39,978 bases of DNA, from the NCBI RefSeq assembly GCF_017114945.1, contig NZ_JABXKQ010000161.1, forward strand, positions 1 through 39,978, given 5' to 3'. The translations under genes and the position numbers were made by a program. The stretch is from Nostoc sp. JL34. Lineage in GTDB: Bacteria; Cyanobacteriota; Cyanobacteriia; Cyanobacteriales; Nostocaceae. Under the pieces are notes generated by a model, which worked only from the letters and a program-made list of their open reading frames with translations, searched no databases and was not told the origin of the DNA. Below, piece by piece: positions 25,284-34,426 of the stretch (positions within the stretch are counted from its first letter, which is position 1; every line of letters starts with the position of its first letter).

Positions 25284-25320
25284 AAAACCGTGGTTAAATT
25301 TTTAGCAACCACGGTTTTTT
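25284..25320 (+). terminator. Rho-independent terminator
   Basis: aaaaccgtggtt and aaccacggtttttt form a perfect 12-bp stem around an 11-base loop, with a T-run, 40 bases after the Bax inhibitor-like gene. Confidence 0.92.
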
Positions 25321-25374
25321 CATCGTTTTAATAGTATAATATATAGACAAGTTCAGCCTAAAGTGAGTAAAACT

Positions 25375-26050
25375 ATGCTAGAACTCTCAAATATCAAAAT
25401 CGAAGTATAAAGGTTGTCTAATATCTTGACTAAGGCTGAAGGTTGTCTTTGACCTCTCAGAACTAAGTCCAAGAATTGAAGACTTAAATCAATTAATTTC
25501 TCAACCTACTTTCTGGCATAATTCTGTCACTTACTATCAGACACTTCAAGAAATTGAATTCCTCAATACTAAGAAGAAACAATATCAGCGATCGCACTTC
25601 ATTCTAGAAGGTATCAAGGCTGCACTAGAACTACTAGAATTATACGCTGATGAGGAATTGTTGCAAGAGGCACAAACCAACCTTAGCCAACTCCAGCAAG
25701 AACTCGAAATAGTAGAAATACAACAATTACTGTCCAGCCCATACGACCAAAAGGGAGTATTCTTGGCAATTACGGCTGAGGTTGGAGGTATAGATTCCCA
25801 AGACTGGGCAACGATGTTATTGCGGTTATACCATCGTTGGGCAGTAGATCATAACCATAAAGTATATCTAGTGCAAGAGTCAGCAGGTGATTTAGGAGAG
25901 GTTAAACATACCATCCTAGAAATTATAGGGCGTTATGCTTATGGCTGACTGAAATCGGAACAAGGAACTCATGCAAGAATAGAGCGAATTTCTCCTAGCC
26001 TATCTGCAACAGCTAAATCACACTACTTCAGTGGGGAAAGAAGCGCTTGA
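25375..26050 (+). pseudogene. Decayed paralogue of release factor 2 (prfB-like)
   Basis: Aligns along its length with the N-terminal two thirds of the intact prfB that starts at 26180. Its start (ATG 25375, MLELSNIKIEV) is stopped by TAA at 25408-25410. It then keeps the same cttTGAc frameshift site at 25447-25453. A 165-codon open stretch follows (DLSELSPRIEDLNQLISQPTFW ... ILEIIGRYAYG) to TGA at 25946-25948. Homology continues (SEQGTH ... RISPS) to 26050, where the GGQ domain is missing and the SPF motif reads SPS. It is a truncated, multiply stopped duplicate; the amino acid divergence is large, so the duplication is old. A 97-codon internal ORF at 25658-25948 is part of it. Confidence 0.88.
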
Positions 26051-26179
26051 TAATTTCAAGTAACTTTTGTAACTAGTGCAGAAAAAATTTGCCCAACTAC
26101 AGCTAAAATCAAGAAACATAACTAGAATAAAGAGCAATTTTCCAATCCAAAACGCTCTATCTATCATTCAGCAAGCATT

Positions 26180-27302
26180 ATGGATGTCCTAGAACTCAAA
26201 CGCGAAATCGAAACGTTGTCTGGCCGCCTGGGTAAAACCCAGGACTATCTTTGACGTACCTGCACTGACAGCCAAAATTCAAGACCTCGAAAAAATATCA
26301 GCACAGCCAGAATTTTGGGATGACCAAACCCAGGCCCAACAAACGCTGCAAGAACTCAATGACCTGAAAGCCCACCTCGAACAATACGATCGCTGGCACG
26401 CCAATCTGGAAGATACTAAGGCAGTTGTTGAGTTGTTGGAGTTAGAAACCGATGAGGCACTACTCCAAGAAGCCGAATCTACTATCACTAAACTGAATCG
26501 TGACCTGGATCAGTGGGAGTTACAACAGTTACTTTCTGGCCCCTATGATGCTGAAGGTGCTGTACTGACGATTAGTGCTGGTGCTGGTGGCACTGATGCT
26601 CAAGACTGGGCATTTATGCTGATGCGGATGTACACCCGTTGGGGCGAAGCTCACGGCTATAAGGTAACTTTAGCTGAAGAGTCTGAAGGTGATGAAGCCG
26701 GAATTAAATCGGCAACCCTAGAAATTACTGGTCGCTATGCCTATGGTTACTTGCGATCGGAGATGGGTACACATCGGTTAGTGCGGATTTCACCTTTTAA
26801 TGCTAACGGTAAGCGACAAACCAGTTTTGCCGGGGTGGAAGTGATGCCGCAGATTGATAACTCTGTGCAATTAGATATTCCAGACAAGGATTTGGAAATC
26901 ACCACAACTCGCTCTGGTGGTAAAGGTGGGCAGAATGTCAACAAAGTAGAAACTGCGGTGCGGATTGTCCACCTGCCCACGGGTCTTGCGGTGCGCTGTA
27001 CAGAAGAGCGATCACAGCTGCAAAATAAAGAAAAAGCCCTAAATCGCCTCAAAGCAAAGCTGTTGGTCATAGCCAAAGAGCAACGTGCCCAAGAAATTGC
27101 CGAAATTCGTGGCGATATGGTGGAAGCCTCCTGGGGAAACCAAATCCGTAACTATGTATTTCATCCTTACCAAATGGTGAAAGACTTACGTACAACTACG
27201 GAAACAACAGCGATTGGTGATGTGATGAATGGTGAACTTGATACATTCATTCAAGCTTATCTGCGCCAAGAAAATAAACTAGTAGAAAACACTTCGGTAT
27301 AG
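26180..27302 (+). CDS. prfB: Peptide chain release factor 2 (programmed +1 frameshift)
   Basis: Translation begins at ATG 26180 (MDVLELKREIETLSGRLGK), meets TGA at 26252-26254 and must shift +1 at CTT (26249-26251), skipping T26252, to read GAC at 26253 onward to the stop at 27302. The joined product has 373 residues (24 + 349). The anticodon-like motif SPF sits in VRISPFNANGK and the catalytic GGQ in SGGKGGQNVNK. RF2 releases peptides at UGA and UAA, and low RF2 favours the shift, an autoregulation known in most bacteria. Do not read the in-frame TGA as a mutation. It is followed by a hairpin and the DUF3285 gene. Confidence 0.95.
26241..26255 (+). promoter_or_regulatory. RF2 programmed frameshift site
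   Basis: aggactatctttgac: an AGGA internal Shine-Dalgarno-like element, then CTT TGA C. Same layout as the E. coli site. It supports reading prfB as one gene. Confidence 0.92.
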
Positions 27303-27330
27303 AGGCGCTTATTGCATAGCACCCGGATTG

Positions 27331-27359
27331 CTAAGGCGTTTTACTGAGAAACGCCTTAG
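27331..27359 (+). terminator. Hairpin after prfB
   Basis: ctaaggcgttt and aaacgccttag pair perfectly (11 bp) around a seven-base loop, 28 bases after prfB. There is no T-run, so it may attenuate or be a processing site rather than a full terminator. Confidence 0.5.
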
Positions 27360-27442
27360 TAGTATATGGGCGATCGCAATTCATCGCAATTCTATCCCAG
27401 ACCAACTGTTACAGTTATAAAAGAGTCTGTAGACAAATAACT

Positions 27443-27598
27443 ATGAGCAACTCTCCTTCAACAGAACCTCAACCTAGCTATGTAAAACTCGCCATGCGAA
27501 ACATGGTGCGGAAGGGTGGAACTTCCCTAAAGCATTTTGCATTGACTGCTGTAGGGCTTTTAGCTCTCCTTGTTGGTCTTGCTTATCTAACTCACTAA
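27443..27598 (+). CDS. DUF3285 small membrane protein
   Basis: 51 residues (MSNSPSTEPQPSYVKLAMRN ... LAYLTH). A polar N-terminus with basic MRNMVRKGG, then one membrane helix LTAVGLLALLVGLAYL. It matches the small cyanobacterial DUF3285 family; function unknown. It lies between prfB and ybeY, an order I believe recurs in cyanobacteria. Its stop is 33 bp before the ybeY start, so the two are probably co-transcribed. Confidence 0.8.
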   Translation: MSNSPSTEPQPSYVKLAMRNMVRKGGTSLKHFALTAVGLLALLVGLAYLTH

Positions 27599-27631
27599 CG
27601 ACAAATCGTAAACCTCAGACAAGGAGACTAT

Positions 27632-28165
27632 GTGCCCCTGAGCGTTGAACTATATGTGGAGGAGTATTTTTATGAGTTGTCCCCGACAACATCTGTAAAG
27701 ATTGGGGACACTGATTCCCGAATTACTCCTGAAACTTGGGAAAACTGGTTTAATGACTGGTTGGAAATACTTCACCCTCAGATTCCGCCAGCGCCAAGTT
27801 ATGAAATCGGGCTGCGTTTGACAGATGACTCCCAAATTCAAGAACTGAATGCTCAATATCGTCAACAAAATAAGCCTACAGACGTTTTAGCCTTTGCTGC
27901 TTTGGAGGTGGATTTTCCTCAAAGCGAAGAAATGCTGACCTCTGTACCATTGTATCTAGGTGATATTATTGTATCTGTAGATACAGCACAACGCCAAGCT
28001 CAACAACAAGAACATAGCTTACCAACTGAGCTAGCCTGGTTAGCTGCTCACGGGTTATTGCACCTGTTAGGCTGGGATCATCCTGATGAAGAAAGTTTGG
28101 AGCGAATGTTAAAACAACAAGTGAGATTGCTGAAGGCAATAGGTATTGCTATTGACATGGAATAG
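27632..28165 (+). CDS. ybeY: Endoribonuclease YbeY (rRNA maturation factor)
   Basis: 177 residues from GTG 27632, five bases after aaggag. The zinc site H140-G-L-L-H144 ... W-D-H150 is the family HGxLHLxGyDH motif, here with Trp for Tyr. Upstream, QNKPTDVLAF matches the conserved NKPTDVLSF block. YbeY takes part in 16S rRNA 3' end maturation and ribosome quality control. It is about 10-20 residues longer at the N-terminus than E. coli YbeY, usual for cyanobacteria. Likely in an operon with the DUF3285 gene and perhaps dgkA (153-bp gap). Confidence 0.93.
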   Translation: MPLSVELYVEEYFYELSPTTSVKIGDTDSRITPETWENWFNDWLEILHPQIPPAPSYEIGLRLTDDSQIQELNAQYRQQNKPTDVLAFAALEVDFPQSEEMLTSVPLYLGDIIVSVDTAQRQAQQQEHSLPTELAWLAAHGLLHLLGWDHPDEESLERMLKQQVRLLKAIGIAIDME

Positions 28166-28318
28166 CAGTAGCTTGTGTATCCCTTAGTGTCAATTTTGGG
28201 TAATACTTTTATAATACTTCTGTGGAAAATTCCCTAAAGATTGCCTCAAAGTTAATTCTGCCATTAAGATTGGCGAATATTCCCACTGTAGCAACTCTAT
28301 TTTTGTATTTTTAAGTCT

Positions 28319-28774
28319 ATGTCCCAAAAAATTTCTCCATCACCAACGTCTACCTCGTTAAAAACACTGGTGTCTAACGAACGGGAATTCTCCTGGAAAG
28401 TAGCCTCTAATCTATTTGTTAGTTTTAAATATGCCTGGGCTGGAATCAGCTATAGTTTTCAAACTCAACGTAATTTTCGCATCCATGTAAGTGTTTGTGC
28501 TTTGGCTATTGCTTTAAGCGTTTTCTTGCATCTGCAAGCGGTAGAAATAGCAGTAATTGGGATAACTAGTGGTTTAGTTTTGGCATTAGAGTTACTAAAT
28601 ACAGCGATCGAGTCCGTTGTGGACTTAACCGTTAAGCAGACATACCATGATTTGGCAAAAATTGCTAAAGATTGTGCGGCTGGTGCAGTGCTAGTCTCTG
28701 CTTTGGTAGCGATGCTAGTAGCCGGTACGCTATTGCTCCCTCCTCTGGTAACTTTAATTATATCGGCTTTGTAG
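28319..28774 (+). CDS. dgkA: Diacylglycerol/undecaprenol kinase (DgkA family)
   Basis: 151 residues. About 40 soluble residues, then a membrane domain with three helices (about 60-78, 82-100 and 118-146). Signature: GISYSFQTQRNFRIH and ELLNTAIESVVDL, with the glutamates of the ATP/Mg site, and DCAAGAVL at the third helix. It phosphorylates diacylglycerol or undecaprenol in the inner membrane; Gram-positive-like members prefer undecaprenol, and cyanobacterial specificity is not readable. It lies downstream of ybeY, as in many bacteria. Confidence 0.9.
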   Translation: MSQKISPSPTSTSLKTLVSNEREFSWKVASNLFVSFKYAWAGISYSFQTQRNFRIHVSVCALAIALSVFLHLQAVEIAVIGITSGLVLALELLNTAIESVVDLTVKQTYHDLAKIAKDCAAGAVLVSALVAMLVAGTLLLPPLVTLIISAL

Positions 28775-28858
28775 AGGTGATTTACGTAGGCCTAGCCTCA
28801 CTAAGAGAATCACACTCTGTCCGCTTCCCTTTGCAAAACACATTCAAAATTTAAGTAG

Positions 28859-28885
28859 TGCGATGTCTACGACGGGCTACGCCTA
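28859..28885 (-). repeat. 27-bp dispersed repeat (copy 2)
   Basis: The exact reverse complement of 7750-7776; it lies between dgkA and trpG. The rest of the 295-bp gap shows nothing clear. Confidence 0.85.
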
Positions 28886-29069
28886 CGTGCCAAGCATCCT
28901 GACTAAAGGCTGACTTGGTAATCTTTAGGAAGTGGCTGATTGTAGAGTAGCCGCTTTATATCTACACGTCCACGTCAGCATTATTTTTACACTTAACGAA
29001 CAAATAGTATGAGATACTTGTCTATGCTTTTTACAACTGATAAGTAGTAAAAACCAGGAGTGATGAGCT

Positions 29070-29669
29070 TTGATTATAGTTATCGACAATTACGACAGTT
29101 TTACATATAACTTAGTGCAATATCTGGGAGAATTAGCATCAGAGTTCCCAGTGGCAGATGATATTAAAGTTTTTCGTAACGACAAGATATCCATAGATGA
29201 GATTCAGGCATTAAAGCCGGAAGCCGTAGTTATTTCTCCTGGGCCTGGTCGCCCGGAAGATGCTGGCATTTCTTTAGAATTGATTGAACAGCTAGGACAA
29301 GAGTTACCAATTTTGGGTGTCTGTTTGGGACATCAAAGCATTGGTCAAGTGTTCGGTGGTAAAATAATTCCTGCTCCAGAGTTGATGCATGGCAAAACCT
29401 CTCAGGTGTCTCACACTGGAGTGGGGGTTTTCCGGGGATTAGAAAATCCTTTAACCGCCACCAGGTATCATAGTTTGGTAATCGAACGTGAGACTTGCCC
29501 AGATGTGTTAGAAATCACCGCTTGGGTTGAAGATAACACCATTATGGGAGTGCGACACCGGAACTATCCTCACATTCAGGGCGTCCAGTTTCACCCAGAG
29601 AGTGTCCTGACATCTTCAGGAAAACAGTTATTGCGAAATTTTCTGGAACAGTTACAGTCAAGAGCATAA
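29070..29669 (+). CDS. trpG: Anthranilate/aminodeoxychorismate synthase glutaminase subunit
   Basis: 199 residues from TTG 29070; ggag lies nine bases upstream, and this start gives the family opening MIIVIDNYDSFTYNL. Class I glutamine amidotransferase with nucleophile C85 in GVCLGHQS, and H175 and E177 in HPES. It supplies ammonia to TrpE (tryptophan) or PabB (folate); in organisms with one copy it may serve both, so trpG and pabA are alternatives. No trp gene is beside it. Its stop is only three bases from the next gene, so the two are co-transcribed. Confidence 0.92.
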   Translation: MIIVIDNYDSFTYNLVQYLGELASEFPVADDIKVFRNDKISIDEIQALKPEAVVISPGPGRPEDAGISLELIEQLGQELPILGVCLGHQSIGQVFGGKIIPAPELMHGKTSQVSHTGVGVFRGLENPLTATRYHSLVIERETCPDVLEITAWVEDNTIMGVRHRNYPHIQGVQFHPESVLTSSGKQLLRNFLEQLQSRA

Positions 29670-29672
29670 TTA

Positions 29673-30440
29673 ATGAAACGACGACAGTTGATGGGCTATG
29701 CTGGGGCGGGGTTGGTCACAGCTTTAGTTACTACCTTGGGTTCTGAATCTCAAGCTGACGCACAATCTAGCGGTTTATCAGTTCAGTGGTTGGGTCATAC
29801 TTGCTTTCTTTTTACTGGTGGTGGTGCGAAAATTCTCGTCAATCCATTTCGGTCAGTCGGCTGTACTGCTGGGTATCGTCCCCCAAAAGTTGCAGCAGAT
29901 TTAGTACTGATTAGTAGCCAACTGCTAGATGAAGGTGCTGTCGATGTACTACCAGGAAATGCAAAACTCATCTACGAACCAGGAGTTTATGAGTTTAAAG
30001 GCATTAAATTCCAAGGAGTTGCCATAGACCACGATCGCAAAGGTGGTAAGCAGTTTGGTTCAAATACTGCTTGGAGTTGGAAGCAAGGCGGAATTAATAT
30101 CCTACACTTAGGCGGAGCCGCTGCACCCATTTCCATTGAGCAAAAAATCCTGATGGGGCGTCCCGATGTAGCATTTATTCCAGTAGGAGGCAGTGCAAAA
30201 GCCTACAGTGCAGAGGAAGCAAAGCAGGCTGTTCAAGTATTAAATCCCAAATTGGTGATTCCGACTCATTACCGCACACAAGCTGCTGATGCTGCTAAGT
30301 GCGATCTTTCGCCACTGGATAATTTTTTGACCTTGATGCAAGGTATGACAGTGCGGCGTAGCAATGGAGATAGTATTTCCATTAGCCCTGGTAAATTGCC
30401 GGAAAAGGGAGAAATTCAGGTTTTGAGCTACAAATTTTGA
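29673..30440 (+). CDS. Exported metallo-beta-lactamase-fold protein (UlaG-like) lacking the HxHxDH motif
   Basis: 255 residues. An N-terminal signal with twin Arg (R3-R4) and a hydrophobic stretch ends in ADA at 28-30, so it is exported, possibly by Tat. The mature part has the MBL fold of the UlaG-like type: SVQWLGHTCF, then NPF, ILHLGG and PTHYRT. The strand where SHxHxDH belongs reads LVLISSQLLDEG, so the main zinc-binding motif is lost, while H42, the His in ILHLGG and the His of PTHY remain. It may therefore bind one metal or none. Co-transcribed with trpG (3-bp gap). Its role is not known. Confidence 0.85.
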   Translation: MKRRQLMGYAGAGLVTALVTTLGSESQADAQSSGLSVQWLGHTCFLFTGGGAKILVNPFRSVGCTAGYRPPKVAADLVLISSQLLDEGAVDVLPGNAKLIYEPGVYEFKGIKFQGVAIDHDRKGGKQFGSNTAWSWKQGGINILHLGGAAAPISIEQKILMGRPDVAFIPVGGSAKAYSAEEAKQAVQVLNPKLVIPTHYRTQAADAAKCDLSPLDNFLTLMQGMTVRRSNGDSISISPGKLPEKGEIQVLSYKF

Positions 30441-30517
30441 ATAAAGGGGACTGGGAAAGAAGCAGGGGAAGCAGGGATACAATAATCACTCCTGCCTCCA
30501 CCTTCTGAATTCTTATT

Positions 30518-31759
30518 TTAGAAGGTATACCATTCTCCGGTGAGCTTATCTGCGTCGCTGATGGGGTTATCAACGGCTGTCGTTCCATCTATAGTCCAGA
30601 TGGTGTCTGTACCTGCTGTCTGATCGCGCCAGTAGATGTCGGTCTTACCATCGCCGTTGAAATCGCCAAGGGATGGTGTCAAAGCCGCGTTATTAGCCGG
30701 TAAGAAAGCTTCAGTAGCAACTGTTGTACCATCCATCAACCAAGCAGTATTCTCACCTGTGGTACCATTGTGCCAGAAGATATCGGTCTTGCCATCGCCG
30801 TTGAAATCGCCAATTTTAGAAGTCCAGGCTGAGTCAAGTGTCCCTAAAGCACCTTCTGTGACTAAGATGCCATTCATCGTCCAAACCTTGTTCTCACCGG
30901 TTTGAGCGTTTCTCCACAGAATGTCAGTCTTATAGTCGCCGTTGAAATCACCAAGGCTAGCAGTCCAGGCGGCATCTTGTGATTGCAGAGCAAATTCGGT
31001 CTTTTGCGTACCATCCATAAACCAAGCGGTGTTATCACCGGTTGTCTGATTGCGCCAGAAAATGTCACTCTTGCCATTGCCGTCGAAATCAACAATGGTA
31101 GGAGTTAGCGCTGTGTCCGTAGTGTCTAGAACAGTTGCATTCAGAACTGTCGTACCATCCATCTCCCAAATAGCATTCTCACCAGTTGTGGCATTATGCC
31201 AGAAGATATCGGTTTTGCGATCGCCGTTGAAATCGCCAATCTGAGGAGTCCAGGCTGGATCGACGCTAGTTAGAGCCGCCGCATTAGCAACTTTGGTGCC
31301 ATCCATCAGCACAATGCTATTCTCACCGGTTGTCTTATTGCGTAATAAGAAGTCGGTTTTGCCATCAGCATTGAAGTCAGCAATTTTATAATCATAGGCG
31401 GATAGGTCAAATTGACCTAGAGAACCCTGTTCCAAAACTTTTGTGCCATCCATCAACCGAATGATAATCTCACCTGTTGAAGAATTGACCCAAACTTTGT
31501 CCGTTTTCCCATCACCGTTAAAGTCAGGAGTAATCGCCGCACTAGTTAAGTAAGGATTAGGATTGGGATTTGCTGATATTTTAACAGGCGTAGTCGCCGA
31601 TTGACTTTCTAGTGCTAGTGAGGAACTCTTATTTCCAAACCCCAAATCATAATTTAAACTCTTAAGAGAAGTTGTCAAGATTTCTGATTTTGCAAAAGAA
31701 TCTGATAACAATCGAGATGTATTCAAAGCTAAGGGTGAGGAATTTGTACTTTCAGGCAT
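30518..31759 (-). CDS. FG-GAP/VCBS repeat protein
   Basis: 413 residues. After a polar N-terminal region of about 75 residues there are seven repeats of about 48 residues, each opening with a calcium-binding DFNGDGKTD-type loop followed by IFWHN and GENxxWxMDG. Variants of the loop are DFNAD, DFNGDR, DFDGNG and DFNGDY. The repeats form a beta-propeller like integrin alpha chains; a seven-bladed propeller fits the count. There is no classic signal peptide; related cyanobacterial proteins of this type are thought to be exported by other routes. Likely an extracellular or surface calcium-binding adhesin-like protein. Shadow ORFs on the + strand come from the repeats. Confidence 0.9.
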   Translation of the reverse strand: MPESTNSSPLALNTSRLLSDSFAKSEILTTSLKSLNYDLGFGNKSSSLALESQSATTPVKISANPNPNPYLTSAAITPDFNGDGKTDKVWVNSSTGEIIIRLMDGTKVLEQGSLGQFDLSAYDYKIADFNADGKTDFLLRNKTTGENSIVLMDGTKVANAAALTSVDPAWTPQIGDFNGDRKTDIFWHNATTGENAIWEMDGTTVLNATVLDTTDTALTPTIVDFDGNGKSDIFWRNQTTGDNTAWFMDGTQKTEFALQSQDAAWTASLGDFNGDYKTDILWRNAQTGENKVWTMNGILVTEGALGTLDSAWTSKIGDFNGDGKTDIFWHNGTTGENTAWLMDGTTVATEAFLPANNAALTPSLGDFNGDGKTDIYWRDQTAGTDTIWTIDGTTAVDNPISDADKLTGEWYTF

Positions 31760-32299
31760 GGTGTATTTTTATTATTGGCTGTCATATTTTTTTAACTTTT
31801 TTTGGCAATCTCTTTCTGTAACGGAATAACATTTACCAGGGTTTTAAGATTTCTTTATAACTATTTTTTCTTTATTAATGTCACTCTTTGAAGATAAGTA
31901 TCTGTTTGTTTTAAACTATTATTCTCAAATTTTCAAGTTCTATATAAGCAATTACAAAATTTTTCTTTGTATTTTATAGCTAAAACTTGACTTTTTTTAT
32001 CTATTTTCTTTGACATTTAAATGTTGGCTCAAAAATCTACTTATATCTTTAACAGGTAATTAATCAGATAAAAATATCCACACCAGCCAGATTTTTTTCT
32101 GAATTTAGAAATATGCTAAGTAGCTATGCGTAAATAAATTAAAGCTTGTAGTAAGCACCTTAGTCTTGATAATCTTTATTTTGAGCAAACTATAATTTTA
32201 TTTGATGTTTAATTATACCTACTGACTTAAGACAGAAGCGATCGCTACATTAGTTCTAATGAATTTGTATAATATTGCCTTTATTTTCTTGGCAATTTC
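31760..32299. other. AT-rich intergenic region
   Basis: 540 bp between the FG-GAP and Nudix genes, both on the - strand. Strongly AT-rich with many stops in all frames. It must hold the FG-GAP promoter on the - strand. One HIP1-like site lies at about 32238. No gene or repeat recognised. Confidence 0.6.
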
Positions 32300-32767
32300 T
32301 CAAGTGTTGGCTGAATCTCCACTATTTTTTATTTTGTGAACAAGCTTAGATAAAAAATAACCTTGACCACCAGCTAGTCCTAAATTTGAGCTATCCAATT
32401 TAACCCAATAAAAATCAAAGGCTATAGGGTTTTTGTTCGTACTTGGATGCATTTCCCAATGTCGCCAAGTAGATGGCGTAGGCTGAGTTAATTCCAGATG
32501 ATAAACATAACGTTCTTGAATTTCATTCCGATAGGGAGTCATGTTGTATTGATAAATACCCAATAGCTCAATAATACGAACTCCCTTAATACCAGATTCT
32601 TCATAAATTTCTCGCAGCACAGCTTCAGATGGCTCCTCACTTTCTTCAACTGTACCAGCAGGTACTTGCACGCCAGCTTCAGGAAAATCAGTATGTGTAA
32701 ACACCATTAACTCTTCTTTCTTGGTTACGTAAGCGATCGCTTTTTTTATTATGGGTTGAGTGGACAT
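32300..32767 (-). CDS. Nudix hydrolase
   Basis: 155 residues. The Nudix box at 38-60 fits G-x5-E-x7-REUxEExGU exactly (GTVEESE ... REIYEESGI). It hydrolyses a nucleoside diphosphate linked to another moiety; the substrate cannot be told. Soluble, no signal. No operon partner; it diverges from pepP, with about 310 bp between the starts. Confidence 0.9.
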   Translation of the reverse strand: MSTQPIIKKAIAYVTKKEELMVFTHTDFPEAGVQVPAGTVEESEEPSEAVLREIYEESGIKGVRIIELLGIYQYNMTPYRNEIQERYVYHLELTQPTPSTWRHWEMHPSTNKNPIAFDFYWVKLDSSNLGLAGGQGYFLSKLVHKIKNSGDSANT

Positions 32768-32879
32768 AGTTTTTATACTGTGTGTTGTTATATTTATGAA
32801 ATACCAGAATTTTTGATATAAGATAAACGTTTAAAATTTATTTCATTTCATAAATATCCTAAATTATTCAATAACAACA

Positions 32880-32912
32880 AGATCCCCGACTTCTTAAAGA
32901 AATCGGGGATCT
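32880..32912. repeat. Palindromic repeat agatccccga ... tcggggatct
   Basis: A near-perfect inverted repeat (33 bp) in the divergent gap between the Nudix gene and pepP. It matches a frequent cyanobacterial intergenic palindrome; a weaker relative is at 7290-7322. The rest of the gap (32768-33076) is AT-rich and presumably contains both promoters. Confidence 0.7.
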
Positions 32913-33076
32913 AAGGCTTTCGAGATAATTGATTATTCTCCAATGATTTATCACTTGAGTGGAAACAAATATTGGTTAGAATAACTTAGATTAGCAACTA
33001 TTAAGAGGCATAATCTGTGCATCTGCTAGTTGCCAAAAGTGTCAAATAATACAATACTTTTAGAAGTACATCAACT

Positions 33077-34387
33077 ATGCAAGCAGAATATCGGCAGCGT
33101 CGCGAGCAGTTAATGGCAAAAATTGGTGATGGTACAGCCATTTTTCGCAGTGCGCCAATGGCAGTGATGCACAACGATGTCGAGTATGTTTATCGCCAAG
33201 AAAGTGATTTTTTTTACTTGACTGGTTTTAATGAACCACAAGCAGTAGCAGTGTTAGCGCCGCATCATTCAGAACATCGGTTTGTGTTGTTTGTCCAACC
33301 GAAGGATCGCGAAAAGGAAGTATGGACTGGTTATCTTTCTGGGGTAGATGCAGCAAAAGAAATTTATGATGCTGATGAAGCATACCCCATTAGCGAGTTA
33401 GATGAAAAGTTGCCGCAGTATTTGGAAAAAGCCAGTCGGATTTATTATCACTTAGGACGCGATCGCAATTTCAATGACCAAATCCTGAGACATTATCAAA
33501 GTTTACTGCGGACTTATCCGAAGCGCGGTACTGGGCCGATCGCTATTGAAGATACTGGCCCTGTCCTCAACAGCATGAGATTGATCAAAAGCGAAGCTGA
33601 GTTGGAATTGATGCGTCAAGCAGCTGCGATCGCAACTGAAGCGCACAATTACGCCCAAGAAATTGCTGCACCCGGACGTTATGAGTATGAAATTCAAGCG
33701 GAGATGGAACGCATATTTCGAGTGCGGGGTGGAATGGGGCCAGCTTATCCTTCCATTGTGGCTTCCGGCGTCAATGCTTGCGTACTGCATTACATTGAGA
33801 ATAATCGTCAAATGCAGGATGGAGAATTACTGCTAATTGACGCTGGTTGTGCCTACGGTTATTACAACTCGGATATTACGCGGACATTTCCTGTCGGGGG
33901 TAAATTTACGCCAGAACAAAAGACGCTGTATGAGATTGTTTTAGAAGCGCAAAAACAAGCGATCGCTCAAGTGCAACCAGGTAATCCCTTCAGCTTAGTT
34001 CACGATACAGCAGTCCGCGTCCTCACAGAAGGTTTAGTTGAACTTGGTATTCTCAAGGGTGAAATTGATAAGTTAATTGAAGAAGAGAAATATAAGCCAT
34101 ATTATATGCATCGCACTAGTCATTGGTTAGGTTTGGATGTTCATGATGTCGGGGTTTACCAGCATGGTGAAGACAAACCACAGATTTTACAACCAGGTCA
34201 AATTTTGACAGTGGAACCGGGACTATATATTGTGCCAGATACCAAACTAGCAGAAGACCAGCCAGAGACAGATCCGCGATGGGTTGGCATTGGCATTCGG
34301 ATTGAGGATGATGTCTTGGTTACACCTGGGGGACATGAGGTTTTAACTGCGGGGGTTCCTAAAGCAGTAGATGAAATCGAAAGATAA
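33077..34387 (+). CDS. pepP: Xaa-Pro aminopeptidase (M24B)
   Basis: 436 residues. N-terminal domain (1-170) typical of aminopeptidase P, then the pita-bread catalytic domain. The five metal ligands are D255 (LLIDAGC), D266 (NSDITRTF), H349 (TSHWLGLDVHD), E380 (TVEPGLY) and E410 (IRIEDDVLVT). It removes an N-terminal residue before proline, in the cytoplasm, with Mn. The usual length and an intact site suggest it works. It is alone; the nearest gene on the + strand is more than 2 kb downstream. Confidence 0.95.
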   Translation: MQAEYRQRREQLMAKIGDGTAIFRSAPMAVMHNDVEYVYRQESDFFYLTGFNEPQAVAVLAPHHSEHRFVLFVQPKDREKEVWTGYLSGVDAAKEIYDADEAYPISELDEKLPQYLEKASRIYYHLGRDRNFNDQILRHYQSLLRTYPKRGTGPIAIEDTGPVLNSMRLIKSEAELELMRQAAAIATEAHNYAQEIAAPGRYEYEIQAEMERIFRVRGGMGPAYPSIVASGVNACVLHYIENNRQMQDGELLLIDAGCAYGYYNSDITRTFPVGGKFTPEQKTLYEIVLEAQKQAIAQVQPGNPFSLVHDTAVRVLTEGLVELGILKGEIDKLIEEEKYKPYYMHRTSHWLGLDVHDVGVYQHGEDKPQILQPGQILTVEPGLYIVPDTKLAEDQPETDPRWVGIGIRIEDDVLVTPGGHEVLTAGVPKAVDEIER

Positions 34388-34426
34388 AAAATGGGGATGG
34401 TAGAAATCATCCCTAAGAAAAGCCTC

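Noticed and set aside
26252..26254. In-frame TGA in prfB as a disabling mutation
   Set aside because: It is the standard RF2 frameshift site with ctttgac and an upstream AGGA.
26433..27302. A start at 26433 for prfB
   Set aside because: Homology and the frame extend upstream to 26180 through the frameshift.
30636..31244. ORFs on the + strand and in other frames across the FG-GAP gene
   Set aside because: They arise from the repetitive calcium-binding loops read in the wrong frame.
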